From Allomesorhizobium sp043769475 (lineage in GTDB: Bacteria; Pseudomonadota; Alphaproteobacteria; Rhizobiales; Rhizobiaceae), in assembly GCF_043769475.1 (NCBI RefSeq), contig NZ_CP171729.1, forward strand, positions 5,270,001-5,334,000: a stretch of 64,000 nt of DNA, in the 5' to 3' direction. The notes below the pieces were generated by a model. It saw only the letters and a program-made list of their open reading frames with translations, was not told the DNA's origin and did no database searches. This document shows, piece by piece, positions 8,107 to 15,845 of this stretch. The stretch's first letter is position 1. The number at the start of each line of letters is the position of its first letter. The translations under genes were made by a program, and so were the position numbers.

Positions 8107-9340
8107 GGGCCGAGATCGTCTTATGGAAGGACGCGCCGTGGCGGCCGGGCGGCAGGCCGAGATGCTCGGCGACCGTTTCGCCTATATCGGCAAAGGTATT
8201 CCTGAGGCCGACCGGTCCGCCCGAAGCTCCAGGCAATGTGCCGATGATGGGCACGCGCTCCCGCGTATGGTCGCTGCCCTGCCAGGAGGGATCGCAGCCA
8301 TGATCGGCGGTCAGGAGCAGGAGGTCGCCGCTTTTCAGCCGCGCCAGCGCTTCCGGCAGACGGCGGTCGAACTCCTCGAGCGCCGCCGCATAGCCGGCAA
8401 TGTCGCGCCGGTGCCCGTAAAGCGTGTCGAAATCGACGAAATTGGCGAACACCAGGTCGCCGTCGCGGGCATCGTCCATGGCGATCAGCGTCTTGTCGAA
8501 CAGGGCCATGTTGCTGGCCGCCTTGCGCACTACCGAAACACCGCGATGCGCGAAGATATCGCCTATCTTGCCCATGCCGATGACCCGGCTGCCGCGTTCG
8601 ACGAGGCGGTCGAGCAGCGTCGGCTCCGGCGGCGGTACGGCGAAGTCGCGCCGGTTGGCCGTCCGCTCGAAATCGGCCGGGCTCTCGCCGTCGAACGGCC
8701 GCGCGATCACCCGCCCTATATTGAGCGGGTCGACCAGCTTCCTGACGATCAGGCAAAGTTCATACAGACGCTCAAGCCCGAAATGGCTCTCGTGCGCGGC
8801 GATCTGGATCACCGAGTCGGCCGAGGTGTAGCAGATAGGCTTTCCGGTACGGATGTGCTCCTCGCCGAACCTCGCGATGATCTCCGTCCCCGATGCATGG
8901 CAATTGCCGAGGATGCCCGGAACATTGCCTTCCTTGATAATCGCGTCCGTCAGCGCGGCAGGGAAAGCGGGTTCGGTCTGCGCGAAATAGCCCCATTCGA
9001 ACGGCACCGGCACCGCCGCGATTTCCCAATGCCCGGAGGGCGTATCCTTGCCGCTCGACACCTCGTCGGCCGCGCCGTGGAAAGAGGAGGGAAGAAGCTG
9101 CGGCGCATCTTGGCCGAAGGAGAAACCAGCGGCGAGCGCCCCGGCGCGGCCGAGCCCCAGCGCCAGCATGTTGGGAACCTTCAGCGCACCCCGCCGCAGC
9201 CCTTCGCGATCGGCCTTTCCGGCCGCGCAGGCCTCCGCGATGTGGGCGAAGGTGTTCGACCCGGAATCGCCGAAGCGCTCGGCGTCAGCGGCTCCACCGA
9301 TGCCGAAGGAATCGAGGACGAACAGGAATGCGCGGGCCAT
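8099..9340 (-). CDS. deoB: phosphopentomutase
   Basis: A 413-aa alkaline-phosphatase superfamily enzyme that interconverts (deoxy)ribose 1-phosphate and 5-phosphate in nucleoside salvage. The metal-binding Asp is in LFVLDSFGIGG near residue 10. The nucleophile Thr region is GKDTPSGHWEI, and the C-terminal metal site is LLLTADHGCDPSWQGSDHTRE. Length matches the family (about 400 aa). Overlap with the downstream mutM suggests a two-gene unit, which is not a usual functional pairing and may be only positional. Confidence 0.96.
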   Translation of the reverse strand: MARAFLFVLDSFGIGGAADAERFGDSGSNTFAHIAEACAAGKADREGLRRGALKVPNMLALGLGRAGALAAGFSFGQDAPQLLPSSFHGAADEVSSGKDTPSGHWEIAAVPVPFEWGYFAQTEPAFPAALTDAIIKEGNVPGILGNCHASGTEIIARFGEEHIRTGKPICYTSADSVIQIAAHESHFGLERLYELCLIVRKLVDPLNIGRVIARPFDGESPADFERTANRRDFAVPPPEPTLLDRLVERGSRVIGMGKIGDIFAHRGVSVVRKAASNMALFDKTLIAMDDARDGDLVFANFVDFDTLYGHRRDIAGYAAALEEFDRRLPEALARLKSGDLLLLTADHGCDPSWQGSDHTRERVPIIGTLPGASGGPVGLRNTFADIGETVAEHLGLPPGRHGASFHKTISARA

Positions 9341-9455
9341 GAAGTGTCCGGTTCATTGTTGCGGATGGTCGTCCCAGACATAAGGTCGGAAGCAAGCCTT
9401 GGCAATTCGCCGCCGCAAGCGCCGGAACCGGCCGGCGCAAACTTGGAATGCCTTC

Positions 9456-10079
9456 TCAGCAATCCTCACATTCGATCGTGGAGCTCATGCGCGGCCGCAG
9501 GTAATAGGTCTCCTTCATCGAGATATTGTCGAAGGCGGCTGTGAGACCGAGCGTCGGCTTGGCCTCGGCCGACCAGGTGATGACCGGCTTGTAGTTCAGA
9601 TAGCTTTCAACGCGGACGAGGAATGTGTTCGGTATGTTCAGCGCCGTAGGCACTGTTGCCGCCGATCCGGCGGCGGCGGCCGCACTGTAGGCTCCGTTTT
9701 CGACCTTGCCCGACCACGCAACCTGAACCCTGGATCCTGGATCCGGCGTGATTTGGATCGCGGTCACCACGATCTTGGGTGCGGACCGGTTGTAGGGTTG
9801 CAGGATCGACTCGCCGATCTTCATGATCGCCTTGAGCTGGTCCGGCGTGATCTCGGATTGCTGGGTGATCAGGTCGGCCACCATGCTGCCTACCCGGCCG
9901 ACCTTCTTGTTGGCCTCGATACCCTGTGCCACCTCCATCGTGACGAAGTACATGCACAGGAGCAGCGGCGCGACCAGCGCAAATTCCACCGCCGCCACGC
10001 CGCGCCGATCCGGAATCAGCCGGCAGACCCCAGCCAGGAGCTTCGATATCATGGTTGGTGCCCCCGCACGAACAGACAT
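9456..10079 (-). CDS. TadE/TadG-like pilus assembly protein
   Basis: A pseudopilin-like protein of the Tad (Flp) pilus machine. The N-terminal part has the TadE-like segment RRGVAAVEFALVAPLLLCMYF, a prepilin-like E+5 motif followed by one membrane helix; the remainder would be outside the membrane. The C-terminus ends in a Cys-containing IECEDC. Two starts are possible: 10079 (207 aa), preceded by GGAAGG at a good distance, and 10052 (198 aa, MISKLLAG). I chose 10079 for the ribosome-binding site. It follows a second TadE-like gene on the same strand, 44 nt away, and is divergent from the main tad operon. Confidence 0.85.
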   Translation of the reverse strand: MSVRAGAPTMISKLLAGVCRLIPDRRGVAAVEFALVAPLLLCMYFVTMEVAQGIEANKKVGRVGSMVADLITQQSEITPDQLKAIMKIGESILQPYNRSAPKIVVTAIQITPDPGSRVQVAWSGKVENGAYSAAAAAGSAATVPTALNIPNTFLVRVESYLNYKPVITWSAEAKPTLGLTAAFDNISMKETYYLRPRMSSTIECEDC

Positions 10080-10123
10080 TTCACTGACCTTCCCGTGTTT
10101 CGCGCCAGGCGCGACAGCGTCCC

Positions 10124-10712
10124 TCAATCGTCGAACGGTTCGTTTTGCCACGTGACAGTCGCGAAATGCAGCGTCTTGCCGCCCGCCAGGTTCGACATTT
10201 TGGCGCGCATGTAATCGGTTATGACGGGCCATTCGTAGAACACCCGCAAAACGTTCTTGGACTGCGACGGACCGGGATCGAAGGTAAAATTACTTGACGC
10301 TAGGGTCCGCGTTTCGTTGCTGCTGCCCTCATATATTATCTTCAGCGCCGCGGCTTTGCTCGAACGTGTCGAAGCTGCGCAGATCGACGTGAAGCCCCGG
10401 GCAGCCTGCGGCGACCATGATTTCCAATTGCTCGCAGACCATGTTCTCGAGCTTGACCTGGGTGAATTCGGCGTCGCTGGCCCTGATCTGTCCCGTCCGC
10501 AACCGGCGAGCGATTTCGTCGGTAACGTTGGACATGACCTGCTGCCCGGCAAAGGAGATGCAGCTCTCGAGTATGGCGAAGACCAGCGCCGCGAAAGGCA
10601 GCGCCAGCACGGTGAACTCGATCGCGGTGGCGCCGCTGCGGTCTCGCGCGAACCGGGATAGTATGCCCCGGCGCCGCTTGCGCGCACCGTCCATATCTGT
10701 GTTGACAATCAT
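10124..10712 (-). pseudogene. TadE-like pilus assembly protein with a single-base frameshift
   Basis: The first frame starts MIVNTDMDGARKRRRG at 10712 and has the TadE-like signature DRSGATAIEFTVLALPF plus one membrane helix. It reads up to ...FDTFEQ and then runs into a TGA at 10329. The next frame continues as a normal-looking protein, AALKIIYEG ... VLRVFYEWPVITDYM ... VTWQNEPFDD, to a stop at 10124. The reading shifts at the AAA at 10355-10357 (plus-strand ttt): deleting one base gives a continuous 195-aa protein, and the span 589 nt is 3n+1. This could be a sequencing or assembly error, a genuine inactivating insertion, or recoding. With one base removed it would be a typical TadE family minor pseudopilin. 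Confidence 0.8.
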
Positions 10713-10860
10713 TTTCGGTTCCCGCCGAGCAAAGTCGTTGCATCCGGACATTAGTGGAAACCGGTTGAAGTCCGGTTTTGATAGCCAATAGAATTGGCTT
10801 GTCCGGCTTTACCCTGCGGTTACCATGAATTGTGCGCCGCTTACTCGGTGCCGACGCCTG

Positions 10861-11289
10861 CTACTGGCTCGCGCCGAGTTCCGCGTCCGATTCCTTCTCG
10901 GCATCGGTTCTGTAGGAACTCTCGCAATAGGGTGTGCACGACAATGTCTGGAGATTGGCGCGCCGGTAGATGCGGACCGAGGAAGCGGTCTGCCGCGCCA
11001 CCGTCACCTGTTCGTCGACGATCGGGTTGCCCGCCTCGTCGAGGATGACGAGATTAGTCACGCCGAATCCCTTGCCTGTCAGCACGATAGTGGTGCCGTC
11101 CTGCACGGCCGCGTCGGCGATCGCCGGGTTTCCGATCACGATCGTGTCGGCGGCGCGCGAAAGCTTGACGATCTTGGCCTGGTTCATGGTCACTTCGATC
11201 CCTTCGCCTGCATGTGAGGCTAGCGTGGAGGCTGCAAGCAGCAGCGCTGCCGCGCCGGCGATGCGAAAGGAGGTTCTCGACGCGGCCAT
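10861..11289 (-). CDS. stand-alone secretin N-domain protein (pilus assembly, CpaC-N/RcpA-N like)
   Basis: A 142-aa exported protein with an N-terminal signal sequence ending near SHAGEG. The mature part consists of the pilus-secretin N-domain: EVTMNQAKIVKLSRAADTIV, then GNPAIADAAV and GTTIVLTGKGFGVTNLVILD. The same pattern occurs in the N-terminal domain of CpaC in this window (NPAVADAV, LFGKAVGETNIFVFG). Here it is not followed by a secretin barrel. The C-terminal tail has two Cys (SCTPYCESS). The ATG at 11289 has GGAG about 10 nt upstream; an upstream in-frame ATG at 11334 is less likely. It is divergent from the Flp pilin gene and probably assists secretin or periplasmic assembly. Confidence 0.82.
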   Translation of the reverse strand: MAASRTSFRIAGAAALLLAASTLASHAGEGIEVTMNQAKIVKLSRAADTIVIGNPAIADAAVQDGTTIVLTGKGFGVTNLVILDEAGNPIVDEQVTVARQTASSVRIYRRANLQTLSCTPYCESSYRTDAEKESDAELGASQ

Positions 11290-11338
11290 TGCAATTCTCC
11301 AGGCGGAGGAAGTGTTCAACGAAAGATGAAGCATATTG

Positions 11339-11354
11339 GTGAACCAACGGTTAA
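11339..11354 (-). promoter_or_regulatory. CtrA-like binding site upstream of the secretin N-domain gene
   Basis: On the minus strand the sequence reads TTAA-CCGTTGG-TTCAC, one mismatch from the alphaproteobacterial CtrA consensus TTAA-N7-TTAAC. It lies about 50 nt upstream of the chosen start at 11289, a normal promoter distance. Confidence 0.4.
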
Positions 11355-11478
11355 GCGCGCAGGCCGCAAATCCGACCGGGCGGGCAGCGGCGTTTGGCCT
11401 CTCTACTAGTAGGGCTCGAAAAGCCCGGCGCTGGGCGCAATTGCCGCGGCCTGTCAGGCATTCGCGGGCTTTCCGGAT

Positions 11479-11494
11479 TTAGCCGGCTGTTAAC
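11479..11494 (+). promoter_or_regulatory. CtrA-like binding site in the Flp pilin promoter region
   Basis: TTAG-CCGGCTG-TTAAC, one mismatch from TTAA-N7-TTAAC, lies 149 nt upstream of the pilin ATG in the 353-nt divergent region 11290-11642. In Caulobacter CtrA activates pilA, so the location fits. The rest of this region shows no gene; the pilin ribosome-binding site AAGGAG is at 11630-11635. Confidence 0.4.
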
Positions 11495-11642
11495 CAAAGG
11501 CGGCGGCAAGCGGCCGAAAGGATTCGGTAAGGCTGTTTATTAAGCCGATCGAAAGAGCTCGCTTGTAGTTTGCGGATCATCCGATCAACCCCACAAAAAA
11601 GTTGACGGAAGTGCTGTAACACGTGGAGTAAGGAGCTCTCCA

Positions 11643-11819
11643 ATGTCTAACCTCATCGCACGTTTTGTGAAGGACGAGTCCGGCGCGACCGCAATCGAAT
11701 ACGGTCTGATCGCCGCCCTCATCGCCCTCGCCATCATCGTTGGCGCCGGCGCAGTCGGTAACACGCTGAACGCCAAGTTCATCGGTATCTCCACCAAGCT
11801 CAACGAGGCCAACCCGTAA
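11643..11819 (+). CDS. Flp/Fap-type pilin (major Tad pilin)
   Basis: A 58-aa protein, MSNLIARFVKDESGATAIEYGL..., followed by a hydrophobic helix rich in Ala, Ile and Leu and the tail KLNEANP. The ESGATAIEYG segment is the Flp prepilin cleavage motif: cleavage follows the Gly of SG, and Glu+5 and Tyr+6 of the mature pilin are present. CpaA, encoded just downstream, is the expected peptidase, and the product would polymerise into the adhesive Tad pilus. A strong ribosome-binding site (AAGGAG, 11630-11635) lies 7 nt from the ATG. A terminator follows directly, so the pilin can be made in excess over the assembly genes. Confidence 0.96.
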   Translation: MSNLIARFVKDESGATAIEYGLIAALIALAIIVGAGAVGNTLNAKFIGISTKLNEANP

Positions 11820-11847
11820 GGGCTGCCAAGCCTTTCGCAGCAATCCA

Positions 11848-11878
11848 AAGGCCGCTCCCAACAGGGCGGCCTTTTTTA
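11848..11878 (+). terminator. Rho-independent terminator after the Flp pilin gene
   Basis: AAGGCCGC and GCGGCCTT arms enclose a short loop (tcccaacagg) and are followed by TTTTTT. It is 28 nt past the pilin stop and would separate pilin mRNA from cpaA. Confidence 0.88.
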
Positions 11879-11939
11879 CTTTGACAACCGCCGCCGCCCG
11901 CCGCCGCCCTTCGGCGAAGGCGTGGATCTGGAACAGGTC

Positions 11940-12461
11940 ATGCTCGAAGCGCTGATATTCGTGGTCTTCCCCTTCTGCATGGTCTTCGCGGCTGTTTCCG
12001 ACATGCTGTCGATGACCATCGCCAACCGCGTTTCGGTGGTGCTGGTCGCGACATTCGCGGTCGTCGCGCCATTCACAGGCATGGACTGGGCGACCTATGG
12101 CTGGCACTTCGCCGCCGGCGGCCTCGTGCTTGCGGTCACCTTCGGGCTTTTCGCGCTCGGCGGCATGGGCGGCGGCGACGCCAAGCTCATGTCCGCGACG
12201 GCCGTCTTTCTCGGCTTCAACATTCACCTTCTCGAATATTTGGTCATTTCCGCCTTCCTCGGCGGCGTCATCACATTTGCTATACTGCGTTTTCGCGGTT
12301 CCGCGCTCGCGGTCTTCACCAGCCGCAACATGTTCCTGCGCCATTTCGCCGACGACGGCGTCGGCATTCCCTACGGGATCGCGCTTGGTCTCGGCGGCCT
12401 TGTCGCCTATCCCAGCTCACCGCTGGTGGTCTGGGCGCTGGAGCGGCTGGCGTCGATTTGA
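11940..12461 (+). CDS. cpaA: prepilin peptidase CpaA (TadV)
   Basis: A 173-aa membrane aspartic peptidase (about five to six helices) that cleaves the Flp prepilin and the TadE/F pseudopilins. The two catalytic Asp are in FAAVSDMLSMTI and in the GGGDAKLM motif (G-x-G-D). I chose ATG 11940 (MLEALIFVVFPFC), with GGAACAGG just upstream; a GTG at 11922 would add six residues. It starts 62 nt after the pilin terminator and is followed by its own terminator-like hairpin. Confidence 0.92.
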   Translation: MLEALIFVVFPFCMVFAAVSDMLSMTIANRVSVVLVATFAVVAPFTGMDWATYGWHFAAGGLVLAVTFGLFALGGMGGGDAKLMSATAVFLGFNIHLLEYLVISAFLGGVITFAILRFRGSALAVFTSRNMFLRHFADDGVGIPYGIALGLGGLVAYPSSPLVVWALERLASI

Positions 12462-12477
12462 TCCCGAAAGCTGGACA

Positions 12478-12515
12478 ACAAAGAGGGCGGCTCGGCGGGC
12501 CGCCCTCTTTGTTTG
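12478..12515 (+). terminator. Terminator-like hairpin after cpaA
   Basis: CAAAGAGGGCGGC and GCCGCCCTCTTTG form a long GC-rich stem with a short loop, followed by TTTG. The T-run is weak, so it may be an attenuator or a bidirectional hairpin. It lies 16 nt past the cpaA stop. Confidence 0.7.
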
Positions 12516-12658
12516 TCGTCTCTGTTCGGCGGCATCGGCGGCATTTGAGTAAACTTTAAATTAAGCATGATCGTAAGCACTGCATTAACCGTAATTTGAC
12601 GATTGGCGATGCAATGTCCGGTTGACTGGGGTGGGTTGCCAAGGGTGGGCTGGGACAG

Positions 12659-13477
12659 ATGGCTGCTTCGAGATTGATCATTTTGGGCGTGGCGGTCGCC
12701 GCGGCTGGCGGTGCCGGCTACGTGGCGAAGAACATGTCGGCGCCTCCGGCCGAGATCGTCGTGGAGGCCGGCCCGCAACAGCCCTCCATCCAGACCTCCG
12801 AAGTGCTGGTCCTTTCCGGAGACGTCCCAATGGGCGCCCCGGTCGGCGGCCAACTGTCCTGGCAGGCTTGGCCGGTCGACGCGGTCAACGAGCATTTCAT
12901 CACCCGCGAGGCCGAACCCGACGCGCTCGAAAAGGTCGGCGCCTCGCTGGCCAGGATCGCCATGTATGCCGGCGAGCCCCTGCGCCGTTCCAAGCTGGTC
13001 GGCGAAGGCCAGAGCTTCATGTCCTCGATCCTGCCGTCCGGGTCGCGGGCCGTCGCCACCCAGATTGCGGCGGACACGTCGGCGGGCGGGTTCATCCTCC
13101 CCAACGACTATGTCGATGTCATCATGACGCGCCGTTCCGACGCCGCCAACGGCAGCGCCGGTTCAGGCTTCGTTACCGAGACGATCCTCAAGAACATCAA
13201 GGTGCTGGCGATCGACCAGGCCATCCAGGAAGACGAGGAAGGCCGCCGCGTCAAGGTCGGCGAGACGGCGACGCTGGAACTCACCCCGCAGCAGGCCGAG
13301 ATCATCACCGTCGCCCAGCAGATGGCCGACCGCCTGACGCTTGCCTTGCGTTCGGTCGCCGACGCCCAGGAAGAGCCGCAGGGTGAGGCCGACTACCTGC
13401 TTTCGGGCAACGGCCGGCGTGGCACGGTCCGGCTGATCAAATCGGGCGAAGTTTCCGAAGTGGGGGCCAGGAAATGA
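12659..13477 (+). CDS. cpaB: Flp pilus assembly protein CpaB (RcpC)
   Basis: A 272-aa protein with one N-terminal membrane helix (MAASRLIILGVAVAAAGGAGY) and a periplasmic part with an SAF-like domain (residues about 45-120, including ITREAEPDALEKVGA and AGEPLRRSKLV). The RcpC/CpaB domain follows (GFILPNDYVDVIMTRR, then LTPQQAEIITVAQQM). It is thought to stabilise or gate the secretin CpaC. The stop overlaps the cpaC start as ATGA. The upstream gap (12462-12658) has a weak CtrA-like site at 12573-12588. Confidence 0.93.
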   Translation: MAASRLIILGVAVAAAGGAGYVAKNMSAPPAEIVVEAGPQQPSIQTSEVLVLSGDVPMGAPVGGQLSWQAWPVDAVNEHFITREAEPDALEKVGASLARIAMYAGEPLRRSKLVGEGQSFMSSILPSGSRAVATQIAADTSAGGFILPNDYVDVIMTRRSDAANGSAGSGFVTETILKNIKVLAIDQAIQEDEEGRRVKVGETATLELTPQQAEIITVAQQMADRLTLALRSVADAQEEPQGEADYLLSGNGRRGTVRLIKSGEVSEVGARK

Positions 13478-15063
13478 TGACGATCGGCAATTTTTCCGTC
13501 GCGGCCCGGCCCGGCGCGCGCAAATCAGCCGCGAAGGCTGCCATGACAATCGCTGCAGCCTGCGCGATGCTGCTTGCCGGCACCAGCCTCGACGGCATCG
13601 TCGGCGTCCAGGCCGCCGGCCTGACCGACGGGTTGGTGGACATCGGGTCCACATCCGGCGCCAGCCAGCGTGTGAAGCTAGGCCTAAACAAGTCGGTCGT
13701 CATCGACCTGCCCAGCGATGCCTACGATATCCTGGTCGCCAATCCGGCGGTCGCCGATGCGGTCACCCGCACGGCGCGCCGCATCTACCTGTTCGGCAAG
13801 GCCGTTGGCGAAACCAACATCTTTGTCTTCGGGCCCAATGGCGAGCAGATTACGAGCCTTGATCTCGCTGTCGAGCGCGATGTCGCCGGTCTCGAAGACT
13901 ACATCAAGCGCTTCATCCCCAATTCCGACATCACCATCGAACTCATCAACGACAATGTGGTGCTGACAGGCACGGTCGACACGCCGCTCGACGCCAAGCG
14001 CGCGGCCGAGCTTGCCGGCATCTTCGTCAGCGGCGGCGAGGCGACCACGGGCCAGTATTCGCAGACCGCATCGGGCGGTTCCAGCGACGGCGGGGTCGCC
14101 ATCGACAATCCGGATTCCGCACGGCGCACCAGCCAGATCGTGAATCTCTTGAATATCGTCGGCGAGGATCAGGTCACGCTCAAGGTCACGGTCGCCGAAA
14201 TCAGCCGCAATGTAATGAAGCAGCTCAATGTCGGCTTGATGGCGGAGGGAGCCTCCAACGGGATCAGCTGGGGTGCGATCAGCGAGAACGCGCTGGGGCT
14301 GGGCAGCGTCGTTCCCTCTCAAGCCTCTATAGCCAGCGTCGGCAGCACGATGATCGACGCCTATTTCCAGGCCATGGAGCAGGCCGGTGTCATGAAGACC
14401 TTGGCGGAGCCCACCTTGACCGCGGTGTCGGGCGAAAAGGCCACGTTCCGGGTCGGCGGCGAGTTCAATGTTCTGAACGGTATCAGCAGCGCACGAAGCG
14501 ACGAGAACCGAGATGGTGATGTGCAACTCACGTACGATAAGATCGAATATGGCATCGGCCTCGAGTTCATGCCGGTGGTTCTCTCGCCAGGGCGCATCAG
14601 TCTGAAAGTTCGTACGGCCGTCTCGGAACCCACCAACGAATCCCCGGCCTTCGGCAGCGGTGGCAGAGGCCTGACGGTGAACATGCTGTCCATCCGCAAG
14701 CGTCTCGCCGATACCACGGTCGAGCTGCCCTCCGGCGGGTCGATGATGATCGCCGGCCTGGTGCGCGACGATGTCAGGCAGGCGGTGAACGGCCTGCCCG
14801 GACTGACCAAGATCCCGGTCCTGGGCACCTTGTTCAGGAGCCGCGATTTCGTCCGCAACGAGACCGAGCTGGTCATCATCGTGACGCCCTATCTGGTCAA
14901 GCCAACCGCGCGCAATGCGCTCGCCAAGCCGGACGACAACTTTAATGCTGCGAGCGACGGCGCCGGGATGTTCCTCGGCAAGGTCAACCGCGTTTACGGC
15001 ACCATGAAGACCGACAGGCCGAATGGTCGCTACCACGGCATGGTCGGCTACATCTACAAATGA
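13474..15063 (+). CDS. cpaC: outer-membrane secretin CpaC (RcpA) of the Tad pilus
   Basis: A 529-aa secretin that forms the outer-membrane channel for the pilus. A long signal region (to about residue 48, VQAAG) is followed by the pilus N-domain (LNKSVVIDLPSDAYDILVANPAVADAV, in parts), then a BON-like domain (IPNSDITIELINDNVVLTGTV). The C-terminal secretin barrel includes VAEISRNVMKQLNVG, VMKTLAEPTLTAVSGEKATF and TELVIIVTPYLVKP. Translation is coupled to cpaB through a 4-nt overlap. Length is usual for CpaC. Confidence 0.95.
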   Translation: MMTIGNFSVAARPGARKSAAKAAMTIAAACAMLLAGTSLDGIVGVQAAGLTDGLVDIGSTSGASQRVKLGLNKSVVIDLPSDAYDILVANPAVADAVTRTARRIYLFGKAVGETNIFVFGPNGEQITSLDLAVERDVAGLEDYIKRFIPNSDITIELINDNVVLTGTVDTPLDAKRAAELAGIFVSGGEATTGQYSQTASGGSSDGGVAIDNPDSARRTSQIVNLLNIVGEDQVTLKVTVAEISRNVMKQLNVGLMAEGASNGISWGAISENALGLGSVVPSQASIASVGSTMIDAYFQAMEQAGVMKTLAEPTLTAVSGEKATFRVGGEFNVLNGISSARSDENRDGDVQLTYDKIEYGIGLEFMPVVLSPGRISLKVRTAVSEPTNESPAFGSGGRGLTVNMLSIRKRLADTTVELPSGGSMMIAGLVRDDVRQAVNGLPGLTKIPVLGTLFRSRDFVRNETELVIIVTPYLVKPTARNALAKPDDNFNAASDGAGMFLGKVNRVYGTMKTDRPNGRYHGMVGYIYK

Positions 15064-15077
15064 TCGGGGATCAGGCA

Positions 15078-15815
15078 ATGTCTAAGGCAATGTTGAAGAA
15101 CCGGACGGACGCCGGACGCAAGGTCGCTGTCCCGACGCGTATCCGCCGGCCCGCCGTTTCGGTCCTCGGCGTCGCGGCGCTGGTACTTCTCGCCGGCTGC
15201 GCCGGGCCGCGCGACAGCGTCGTTGTGGGTGCGATCCCGGACGATTATCGCACCAACCATCCGATCGTGATCGCCGAAAAGGACCAGGTGATCGACCTGC
15301 CCGTCGGCGCCAGCGACCGCGGCATGACGTCGGGCCAGCGCGCCTCTCTGGAAGGCTTCTTCGCGGACTATGATCGCAGCGCCGCTCCCGCCTTGAGCAT
15401 CCTGGTGCCCGTCGGCGCGGCCAACGACGTGGCCGCCTCGCATGCCGGCCACGACTTCGCCAGGCTGGCTAAATCGAACGGCGTTCCCGAAAGCCGTATC
15501 CTGATCAGTTCTTATCAGGCGCCGACGCCGGAAATCTCGGCTCCGATCCGCGTCGCCTACACGGCCATGAAGGCGCAGACCGGCAAATGCGGGCGCTGGC
15601 CGGAGGACCTTCTGCAGACCTCTGAAAACAAGCATTACGCGAATTTCGGCTGCTCCTATCAGAACAATCTGGCCACCCAGATCGCCAATCCGTCCGATCT
15701 GCTCGGACCGCGCAAGCAGAGCAGCATCGACGCCGAAAGGCGCGGGCGGGTCATCGACGGCTACCGGAACGCGGATGTCTTCGCTCCGGTGCCTGCACAG
15801 GAAGTTGACTACTGA
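15078..15815 (+). CDS. cpaD: Tad pilus lipoprotein CpaD
   Basis: A 245-aa protein of the CpaD family, a lipoprotein needed for secretin function. The lipobox is LVLLAGCAG near residue 40, after a basic N-terminus and hydrophobic helix. The C-terminal region CSYQNNLATQIANPSDLLGPR is the family hallmark. The chosen ATG at 15078 has GGGGA about 8 nt upstream; an ATG at 15060 that overlaps the cpaC stop is an alternative. It sits between cpaC and cpaE as in other alphaproteobacteria. Confidence 0.94.
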   Translation: MSKAMLKNRTDAGRKVAVPTRIRRPAVSVLGVAALVLLAGCAGPRDSVVVGAIPDDYRTNHPIVIAEKDQVIDLPVGASDRGMTSGQRASLEGFFADYDRSAAPALSILVPVGAANDVAASHAGHDFARLAKSNGVPESRILISSYQAPTPEISAPIRVAYTAMKAQTGKCGRWPEDLLQTSENKHYANFGCSYQNNLATQIANPSDLLGPRKQSSIDAERRGRVIDGYRNADVFAPVPAQEVDY

Positions 15816-15845
15816 TCCAGTCGCAGCCTTGGGGGCGCGTGAAAC

